Shown here: in pieces, positions 13,573 through 19,324 of the stretch | Position numbering within the stretch: position 1 is the first letter of the stretch | Layout of the letters: every line of letters begins with the position of its first letter | Assembly: GCA_021799945.1 (NCBI GenBank) | Contig: JAJYZK010000011.1 | Span: 1 to 19,324 of the forward strand | DNA length: 19,324 bases | Reading direction: 5' to 3' | Origin: Acidobacteriota bacterium | Lineage (GTDB): Bacteria; Acidobacteriota; Terriglobia; Terriglobales; Acidobacteriaceae | Translations under genes and position numbers: made by a program | The notes under the pieces: model-generated | Databases searched by the model: none | The model's input: only the letters and a program-made list of their open reading frames with translations | Told to the model about the DNA's origin: nothing

Positions 13573-15240
13573 TCAGCCGGGGCCGATGGTCGGGAGAAAT
13601 TTCGGCGGCTGCCGGGCATTGGTAGCCTGTTCGAAGGAGTAGGCCAGCTTGATCAGCCTTCCTTCGCTCCAGGCGCGACCGAAGAACGAAATGCCCACGG
13701 GCAGGCCGGAGACGTATCCCGCAGTCACGTTGATGTTGGGGTAACCGGCAACCGCGGCGGCGTCCGAGCTGCCTCCGGCCGAATGATCTCCGTTTATCAG
13801 ATCCGTCAGCCAGGCGGGTCCGCCGGTGGGGGCCACGATGGCGTCGAGGTTGAATTTGTCCATGAGCGCGTCGATGCCCTCGGCCTGCGTCAGTCGATGG
13901 TTCGCCGCCAGCGCATCGAGATACTCCTTTTCGGTCAGCGGCCCTTTGGCCTCCGCCTGAAGAAAAAGATCCTGGCCAAAATGAGCCAGCTCCTCGGAGC
14001 GGCGCCGCTCATTGAAGGCGATGACGTCTTCGAGCGTGCGCACGGGTGAGTCCGTCAGGCCGGCAAGATACGCGTTCAGACCGGCCTTCAACTCATACAA
14101 CAGCACGAGCTGTTCGGTGTGGCCGAACTGGCCGAAGCTGGCAATATCGGCGGGGTCGACGAGAATCGCTCCCTGCGCCTTCATCGCTTCGAGCGCCTGC
14201 TCCATGAGAGCATCCACGGCGTCGTTGAACCCGAAATACTTTCTCGCCACGCCGATGCGCGCGCCTTTCAACCCGGCGGGATCGCAATAGCGCGCGTAGT
14301 CGGGCTGGGATCTGCCTAGGCTCGCAGCGGTCGCCCCATCCTCCGGATCGAGGCCGGCGAGAGCGCCGAGCAGGATGGCCGCGTCACGCACGGTGCGGCA
14401 CATCGGCCCGGCGGTATCCTGGCTGTGGGCGATGGGAACGATGCCTGCGCGGCTCACCAGGCCCAGCGTGGGCTTGATCCCCGCCAATCCGTTGGCGGAC
14501 GACGGGCAGACGATGGAGCCGTCGGTCTCCGTGCCGATGGCCAGGGCCGCGAAGTTGGCGGAAATGGCGGCCCCGGACCCGGAACTCGATCCGCAGGGGT
14601 TGCGATCGAGCACATAGGGATTTCGGGTCAATCCTCCGCGCCCGCTCCAGCCGCTGGTGGAGTGGCTGGAGCGGAAGTTGGCCCACTCGCTGAGATTGGT
14701 TTTGCCCAGAATCACCGCGCCCGCGGCCCGCAGTCTCCGGGCTACGAAGGAATCCTTGGGCGATCTCGCGCCGACAAGCGCCAACGAGCCGGCGGTGGTC
14801 ATCATGCGGTCTGCGGTGGCGATATTGTCTTTGAGGAGCACGGGAACGCCGTGCAGCGGGCCTCGCGCGCCCCGAGCCTTGCGTTCACGATCAAGCGACT
14901 CGGCGATGGCCGGCGCGTCGGGATTCAATTCGATCACGCTGTTGATCGTCTTCTTATCGAAATCCCGGATTCGCGCCGTGTACTGTTCCACCAGAAACCG
15001 CGCGCTGTACTTTCCGCTATTCATTCCCTCCGCGAGCTGCGAGACGGTGACTTCGTCCAATTCGAACGCCCGGACTCCAGCCAATGAGGCGCGCGAATCC
15101 ATTTTTGAATCCATAGGAGAACCCTCCAGCCCCGCGCCCAACGCGGACTGGAATGGCGCAAGAGCGGCGGCGCTTCCCATCAACGTAGCGGACTGCAGGA
15201 ACTGCCGGCGAGTGGTTCCGGTCAATTCACTTTCTGCCAT
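13573..15240 (-). CDS. Tat-exported amidase (amidase signature family)
   Basis: This 555-residue amidase-signature hydrolase begins with a twin-arginine leader: TRRQFLQSA (10-18), then an Ala-rich hydrophobic stretch to about residue 36. It is therefore probably folded and then exported to the periplasm. The Ser-cisSer-Lys triad is visible: Lys137 in PVLLKDNI, Ser218 in NPCGSSSGSG and Ser242 in TETDGSIVCPSS. The spacing of 24 between the two serines is the family standard. GPLHGVP and VILGKTNLSEWANF are further family landmarks. Fusion to an export leader and the absence of gatB/gatC neighbours argue against a tRNA amidotransferase role; a broad amide or peptide-amide hydrolase is more likely. 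The ATG at 15240 has no strong ribosome-binding site but is required for the Tat leader. It lies 57 bp after the esterase gene on the same strand, so co-transcription is possible. Confidence 0.93.
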   Translation of the reverse strand: MAESELTGTTRRQFLQSATLMGSAAALAPFQSALGAGLEGSPMDSKMDSRASLAGVRAFELDEVTVSQLAEGMNSGKYSARFLVEQYTARIRDFDKKTINSVIELNPDAPAIAESLDRERKARGARGPLHGVPVLLKDNIATADRMMTTAGSLALVGARSPKDSFVARRLRAAGAVILGKTNLSEWANFRSSHSTSGWSGRGGLTRNPYVLDRNPCGSSSGSGAAISANFAALAIGTETDGSIVCPSSANGLAGIKPTLGLVSRAGIVPIAHSQDTAGPMCRTVRDAAILLGALAGLDPEDGATAASLGRSQPDYARYCDPAGLKGARIGVARKYFGFNDAVDALMEQALEAMKAQGAILVDPADIASFGQFGHTEQLVLLYELKAGLNAYLAGLTDSPVRTLEDVIAFNERRRSEELAHFGQDLFLQAEAKGPLTEKEYLDALAANHRLTQAEGIDALMDKFNLDAIVAPTGGPAWLTDLINGDHSAGGSSDAAAVAGYPNINVTAGYVSGLPVGISFFGRAWSEGRLIKLAYSFEQATNARQPPKFLPTIGPG

Positions 15241-15297
15241 GGGATAGGAACCCGGATTCCTTTCCGCGCCGGGCAGCCGGTAAGGTCGTACCCCATC

Positions 15298-16485
15298 CTA
15301 TTTCTGGAACAGGAGGGGCGCGAATCGATCCAGGTCGCGCCGCCACGTCTGCCATTCGTGCGCCGTGCCCGGCGATTGATAAAAGACGTGTTTCACTCCA
15401 GCCTGGTCGAGCGCGTTGTTGAAGGCCGTCACCCCGGCGGTGATGAATCCCGGCTCCATTGTACCGAGCCCCACAAAAAGCACCCGCACCTTTCGATTGA
15501 AGGCCGCCGGGTCTGCAAAGGCGCCGCTGTAATCTACCTTCAAGTTCACCGGGCCTCCACCGAAGCCGGCCCCGCTGAATGCTCCGATGTAATCGAATGT
15601 ATTGAGATGGGCGGTCGTAATCTGCAGTGTCTGCGCGCTGCCCATGGACAGGCCGGCCATGGCGCGATGCTCCCGGTCGGGAATGGTGCGGTACGTAGAG
15701 TCGATCATCGGAATGATCTGGGTAATCAATTCTTCGCCAAAGGCGGAGGGCAGGTGGAATTTGCCGCGCTGCTGCGGCGGTTCGGTCTCCCCGGCCCTGG
15801 TTGCATAGCCGTTCGACATGACAAGGATCATCGGCTTCGCCTTCCCCGCCGCAATCAGGTTGTCGAGGATGAAGTTCGCATGGCCTTGTTTTACCCATCC
15901 GGTCTCGTCCTCACCTGCGCCGTGCTGAAGATAGAGCGCCGGATAACGGCGCTTTGCGCTTGTGTCATAGCCGGGAGGCGTATACACAAAGACCCGGCGC
16001 CACTTATCCGTCACCTGAGAGTGATACCAGTGCTCCCGCACCTCTCCGTGCGGGACATTCTGCGGGAGATAGAAATCCACGCTTTTCTCCGGAACCTCGA
16101 TCCCGCTGGAATCCTTGCCGTAGCCGAAGAATGTGCGGCTGGCCGGATCGTCTACCGTGACGCCGTCGATAATCAGGAAGTAGTAATGGAAGCCGGGTAC
16201 CGCGGGCGGAGTGGTGACCGTCCAGACTCCGTCCGCGCCCTTCACCATGTCTACTTTGGGCGCGGCGCCCACCTGCGCCTGGACGCTGTGGGCCTCCGGC
16301 GCCGCAATCCGAAACTGGATGCGCGAGCCGGCGTCGATCCGCGGATATTCCGCATTCGGCACGTTGGTGGATGCGGGCTGGAATGTATCTTGGCCCCGCG
16401 CAGCCCCCGGACATCCAGCAGTTACCATCGCCGCAACGATCCAACTGCCGATGGCCGCTTTCACCTCTCTGGTTTTGACGCTCAC
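15298..16485 (-). CDS. Secreted CE1-like esterase with N-terminal E-set domain
   Basis: With the chosen GTG start the protein has 395 residues: a signal peptide ending near GAARGQ32, an Ig-like/E-set domain (about 50-125), and an alpha/beta-hydrolase of the esterase D/feruloyl-esterase type. Catalytic features are GLSMGS with nucleophile Ser280 and TAHEWQTWR near the C-terminus with His376. The acidic member is less clear; the Glu in GLGTMEPGF is at the right place. YPALYLQHGAGEDETGWV provides the oxyanion region. Such enzymes remove feruloyl or acetyl groups from plant polysaccharides, but the substrate is not shown. The GTG at 16485 is preceded by GAGGG at 5 bases. Reading to an upstream ATG at 16677 would overlap the alpha-galactosidase gene and spoil the signal peptide. 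Several alternative GTG codons lie in a 12-bp tandem repeat here. Confidence 0.9.
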   Translation of the reverse strand: MSVKTREVKAAIGSWIVAAMVTAGCPGAARGQDTFQPASTNVPNAEYPRIDAGSRIQFRIAAPEAHSVQAQVGAAPKVDMVKGADGVWTVTTPPAVPGFHYYFLIIDGVTVDDPASRTFFGYGKDSSGIEVPEKSVDFYLPQNVPHGEVREHWYHSQVTDKWRRVFVYTPPGYDTSAKRRYPALYLQHGAGEDETGWVKQGHANFILDNLIAAGKAKPMILVMSNGYATRAGETEPPQQRGKFHLPSAFGEELITQIIPMIDSTYRTIPDREHRAMAGLSMGSAQTLQITTAHLNTFDYIGAFSGAGFGGGPVNLKVDYSGAFADPAAFNRKVRVLFVGLGTMEPGFITAGVTAFNNALDQAGVKHVFYQSPGTAHEWQTWRRDLDRFAPLLFQK

Positions 16486-16510
16486 CTTGACCCTCACCTT
16501 GACGCACACC
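16480..16510 (-). repeat. 12-bp tandem repeat over the esterase start codon
   Basis: On the plus strand gctcaccttgac (16480-16491) is followed directly by cctcaccttgac (16492-16503) and a partial third copy. On the minus strand each unit offers GTG, and the unit before supplies GAGGG as a ribosome-binding site. Copy number changes would add or remove start sites without shifting the frame. Confidence 0.6.
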
Positions 16511-16542
16511 CTTCCCGTCTGCGCTGCAAATCCAGCAAGGCA

Positions 16543-16567
16543 AGAAAAACTGCGCGGTGGGTTTTTC
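16543..16567 (-). terminator. A/T-arm inverted repeat between alpha-galactosidase and esterase genes
   Basis: GAAAAAC and GTTTTTC arms flank an 11-base GC-rich loop in the 91-bp gap between the two minus-strand genes. The arms hold the T-run, so it is not a standard GC-stem terminator. It may be an attenuator or an mRNA-processing site. Confidence 0.25.
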
Positions 16568-16576
16568 GTCCGATTC

Positions 16577-18121
16577 CTAGCGGAAACGGAATGCCCGGGC
16601 CTCCACGCGCAATAACACGACGCCGTGCCGCGGAACTGCGGCCGTGAAGCCGTCCCCATCCACCGGCACATCGGCATGTTTCCAAAGGTCCCGCGCCGAC
16701 AGCGTTTTGCCTCCCAGGTTTTCGCCCAAATGCAGACTGTCCCAGCGGAAGCCGATCTGGGCCGTCTGCTCCCCGCGGTTGAACAATCCCACCGCTACCG
16801 CGTCGCCCATAAGCGGGCGCACCAACACCTCTTGCTGGCCCTCGATCGATAGCGCTTCGACTGGCTCCGCCGCGGCATCCTGGTCGATGGCGATCACATC
16901 GGAGTTCATGAGAATGGATTTGGTTTCCTCGCTCATGCTCCGCAGATCGTTGCCCGCCATCAGCGGCGCGCGCAACAGCGCCCACAGGCTCATATGCGTG
17001 CGGTACTCATCGCCGGTCATGCCGCCATTGCCCACCTCCAGCATGTCCGGGTCGTTCCAGTGACCAGGCGTTGGAAACCGGGCGATGTCGAGCTGGGCGA
17101 ACCCGATGCGCTCCATCGATGCCCAATTGTCGGCGATGTCGAAGGTGGTCCGCCACAGGTTGCCGCCGGCATCCGCGCCCCAGTTCCACACATCGCCCAG
17201 CCCGTATTCGCACATGCTGTACACGATGGGCCGCTTCACCTTCAGGAGAGCCTCCCCCATCTTCTGATAGGCGCCCTGCAAATCCGCCTGCGTCGGCTGG
17301 TAGATGCCGAATGCGCTGCACCAGTCATATTTCAGGTAGTCGATGCCCCAAGCGGCGAAGGTGCGGGCGTCCTGCTCCTCATGTCCGTAACTGCCCTGAT
17401 AGCCGCCGCAGGATTGCGGCCCTGGAGAGGAGTAAATGCCAATCTTCAGGCCTTTTGCATGAACATAATCCGCCAGGGCTTTCATGTCCGGGAAGCGGGC
17501 ATTGCCCACAATATTCCCGTGGCTGTCGCGCGAGCTCGACCATCCCTCATCCACCACGATGTAGGTGTAGCCGGCATCCCGCATTCCGCTGGCGACCATG
17601 GCGTCCGCCATCTGGCGCACCGTGGCGTCATCGAATCTGTCGTGAAACTTGTTCCAACTGTTCCAGCCCATGGGAGGGGTGCGCACCAGCCCGTTGTCGG
17701 GAAGGTTCTGCAAATCGGGAAGCGGGAGCCTGGGCGGAACGGCTTCGTCGCGGGAGACGCGCTCCAGCACGCCCTGCTCCGGCGGCTGCCCCGGGCGTTG
17801 CCGGGTGGCGGCGAATTTATCGCCTTGAACCACGGCATCGTAGATTACGACCTGCTTTCCGCCTGGCGGGCCGAAGGGGGTTTCGATGTGCAGCTTGCCG
17901 TTGCGGACCGTTCCAGACAGGGGGCGGCCCGGCCCGCCGCGCCCGACGCCGGAGATGTTTTCCCCGGTTTGTTTCAGCTCGAGGAAGGCGACTCCGCCGT
18001 TCGGGATGCTGAACTTCCAGTATCCCGACAAATCGGTTTGCGCCCACGCCGAGCATTGCAGGCACACAGCCAGGATCAAGCCAAATCCGGGCGAAGTTAC
18101 CGATTGAATCGTAGTTCGCAT
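16577..18121 (-). CDS. Secreted GH27 alpha-galactosidase with extra N-terminal beta domain
   Basis: This 514-residue protein has a signal peptide ending near CSAWAQ28. A domain of about 90 residues (about 30-120) follows, starting TDLSGYWKF, which I do not recognise. Then comes a full GH27 (beta/alpha)8 barrel that hydrolyses terminal alpha-galactosides. The barrel opens with TPPMGWNSWNKF. It has YIVVDEGW, GLKIGIYSSPG, YLKYDWCS with nucleophile Asp266, and LWRTTFDIADNW with Asp328. Asp328 aligns with the acid/base Asp231 of human alpha-galactosidase A, 62 versus 61 residues after the nucleophile. HWNDPDMLEVGNGGMT and IAIDQD follow, then the C-terminal beta-sandwich. The ATG at 18121 is preceded by GGAGGGG. 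The esterase and amidase genes follow on the same strand and may form one operon. A related enzyme appears to be encoded divergently to the right. Confidence 0.95.
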   Translation of the reverse strand: MRTTIQSVTSPGFGLILAVCLQCSAWAQTDLSGYWKFSIPNGGVAFLELKQTGENISGVGRGGPGRPLSGTVRNGKLHIETPFGPPGGKQVVIYDAVVQGDKFAATRQRPGQPPEQGVLERVSRDEAVPPRLPLPDLQNLPDNGLVRTPPMGWNSWNKFHDRFDDATVRQMADAMVASGMRDAGYTYIVVDEGWSSSRDSHGNIVGNARFPDMKALADYVHAKGLKIGIYSSPGPQSCGGYQGSYGHEEQDARTFAAWGIDYLKYDWCSAFGIYQPTQADLQGAYQKMGEALLKVKRPIVYSMCEYGLGDVWNWGADAGGNLWRTTFDIADNWASMERIGFAQLDIARFPTPGHWNDPDMLEVGNGGMTGDEYRTHMSLWALLRAPLMAGNDLRSMSEETKSILMNSDVIAIDQDAAAEPVEALSIEGQQEVLVRPLMGDAVAVGLFNRGEQTAQIGFRWDSLHLGENLGGKTLSARDLWKHADVPVDGDGFTAAVPRHGVVLLRVEARAFRFR

Positions 18122-18546
18122 GGCTTCCCCTCCATCGCCGAGGCGCACCCGCGCCGTAGAGCATGTTTCAAATAGACCGAATCTCTTTCGCAGCAGTGTT
18201 CGAGAGCCGCAACCCAAACGGGTCTCAGGCAGATCGTACGCAGCCGTTGAACCATGGACGATGCGCGCCCCTGGGGACAGGCGTACTTGGGAAGGCGCCA
18301 CTCGATAACGATGTTCCCTAAACTGCCCGCTCCCCTTGCGGCGCAATTCTAAGCACGCCGCGAGGGAAGCGCAATGCCGGCTTGCTCACCCCTATCCGTC
18401 CGGCAGCCATCCCGGTTCCGTTGCGTATATACTCGCTGAGCCCGGAGAAACCGCGGCCTCCGACCCGGCGGCGCTGGCGCGAATGGGGACCGGGACTGAG
18501 GAGTATCCTGCTTCGCAATTCCTTCGAACAGGGGAAAGGAAGCCGC
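18122..18546. other. Divergent intergenic region between the two alpha-galactosidase-like genes
   Basis: No gene is supported in these 425 bases. They should contain promoters for both directions. The main structure is an 11-bp inverted repeat at 18333-18366. TATACT at 18428-18433 resembles a -10 element for the rightward gene, but no -35 partner lies at the usual spacing. Confidence 0.5.
18333..18366. promoter_or_regulatory. Strong inverted repeat in the divergent promoter region
   Basis: CCCTTGCGGCG (18333-18343) pairs with CGCCGCGAGGG (18356-18366) over 11 bp with one G-T wobble, around a 12-base AT-richer centre. No T-run follows on either strand, so a terminator is unlikely. Its position about 200 bp from both start codons makes it a candidate shared operator. 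Confidence 0.4.
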
Positions 18547-19324
18547 TTGACGCAATTCACCCGGCGCGCATTTGTCGGCGCGGCGGCTGCGGCTGCCGCA
18601 GCCTCGACCCTCGCCGAACCGCCCACGGCGGCCGGCGCCCTATCGACGGCTCCCTCAGGGACACCGGGCGGAGCGGCGTCCAGCTATTGCGACGTGCTCC
18701 GGATCCCGGATTGGGTGGGCGTGGTGGCCGAGAGCGGCGCCCCCCGCACAGGCCTGCGCCGATCCGGGTCGAGCTGGCAGGCGAGCGGAGTGGAGATCCG
18801 GACCATCCCGAACAGCCGAAGCGTTGCCGTATCCGCGCTCTCGCCGGCAACCCCTTTGAAGCGCATCCACCTGCGCTGGAACCTCAAGGTGAGTGGATCG
18901 CTGATGTGCATGGGCGATGCGTGGGAGCGCAGCTACGGCGCGCTTTCCTGGAGCATTCTTACTCCCGAGCGCGTGATGCCGTGGTATTTCGCCACGCACG
19001 ATGGGGCGGCCACGCACGGATACGGAGTACAGGTCGGCGCGGCCTCGTTCTGCTTTTGGCAGATCGATCCTGAGGGCGTTTCCCTGTGGCTGGATGTCGG
19101 CAACGGAGGCGGTAGCGCGCGGCTTGGGAATCGGGAGCTTGCCGCAGCCACGCTCGTGGCGCGCAAAGGAGAGTCCGGAGAGCTGCCGACCCATGCCATT
19201 GCCGCGCTCTGCCGAGAGATGTGTCCGGCGCCGCGGTTGCCGAAAGCTCCGGTTTACGGAACGAATGACTGGTACTACGCGTACGGCAACAATACTGCGG
19301 AGGGCATCCTTCGCGATACGCGCT
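18547..19324 (+). CDS. Tat-exported alpha-galactosidase-like glycosidase (clan GH-D type), N-terminal part
   Basis: An open frame runs from TTG at 18547 through the right edge (259 residues so far). The start is preceded by AAAGGA at 6 bases. The leader MTQFTRRAFVGAAAA has a twin arginine and a run of seven alanines, so Tat export is likely. The following region contains LMCMGDAWERSYG (about 118-130), VMPWYFATHDG, THGYGVQVG, ASFCFWQIDPEGVSLWLDVGNGG, and PVYGTNDWYYAYGNN near residue 240. This pattern, a beta-sandwich domain leading to 'NDWYYAYG', is what I recall at the N-terminal side of bacterial proteins annotated as alpha-galactosidase (GH36/GH27-like). The catalytic barrel lies outside the window, so the activity is inferred from this memory and from the divergent GH27 neighbour. 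The coding call itself is firmer than the function. Confidence 0.75.
   Translation, partial: MTQFTRRAFVGAAAAAAAASTLAEPPTAAGALSTAPSGTPGGAASSYCDVLRIPDWVGVVAESGAPRTGLRRSGSSWQASGVEIRTIPNSRSVAVSALSPATPLKRIHLRWNLKVSGSLMCMGDAWERSYGALSWSILTPERVMPWYFATHDGAATHGYGVQVGAASFCFWQIDPEGVSLWLDVGNGGGSARLGNRELAAATLVARKGESGELPTHAIAALCREMCPAPRLPKAPVYGTNDWYYAYGNNTAEGILRDTR

Noticed and set aside
15358..16647. 429-codon plus-strand open frame
   Set aside because: It is antisense to the esterase, which has catalytic motifs and a signal peptide. The antisense product is Arg/His-rich without recognisable folds.
16486..16677. N-terminal extension of the esterase to an ATG at 16677
   Set aside because: It overlaps the alpha-galactosidase 3' end and puts a polar, Cys- and Arg-rich stretch before the signal peptide.
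16994..18175. 393-codon plus-strand open frame
   Set aside because: It is antisense to the GH27 alpha-galactosidase, whose catalytic residues are intact; no independent evidence of coding.

Overview
The window is a GC-rich piece of a bacterial chromosome, most likely from an Acidobacteriota member of the Solibacter/Bryobacter type. The best clue is a 1144-residue TonB-dependent outer-membrane receptor. It has an N-terminal carboxypeptidase-regulatory-like domain and the 'ELPLNTRDF' plug motif that is expanded in that phylum. Two enzymes with Tat-type leaders and several exported glycan enzymes fit the same kind of soil oligotroph. The placement rests on protein style only; no rRNA is present.

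Layout, left to right. (1) 1-1575, +: the C-terminal two thirds of a glycogen phosphorylase, cut by the window edge. (2) 1590-2874, -: a small one-helix membrane protein of unknown function, followed by an ECF sigma factor. (3) 3333-5086, +: an ArsR-family repressor translationally coupled (TGATG) to a metallo-beta-lactamase/double-rhodanese protein of the persulfide dioxygenase type. This looks like a sulfide/persulfide detoxification operon. (4) 5158-10014, -: a TonB-dependent receptor followed by a sugar-binding lipoprotein that has no ABC transporter partners in the window. (5) 10252-13519, +: an N-acyl-D-amino-acid deacylase and a GntP-family permease, separated by a 269-bp element with 24-bp terminal inverted repeats that looks like a non-autonomous transposon (MITE). 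(6) 13573-18121, -: in transcription order a GH27 alpha-galactosidase, a CE1-like esterase and a Tat-exported amidase. (7) 18547 to the right edge, +: the N-terminal part of a further exported protein resembling clan GH-D alpha-galactosidases, divergent from the GH27 gene.

How the genes may work together (inference): the right half looks like a scavenging region. Exported alpha-galactosidases and an esterase would debranch plant or microbial glycans. The Tat amidase, the deacylase and the GntP permease would handle amidated or acylated compounds and organic acids. The receptor and binding lipoprotein would take up or sense the products. The most distinctive elements are the MITE, the ArsR repressor with a C-x3-C pair in its last helix, and a set of strong inverted repeats placed just before several genes (10173-10226, 12106-12154, 18333-18366). 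I found no CRISPR array, phage region, tRNA or rRNA, and no clearly new multi-gene defence or biosynthetic system.
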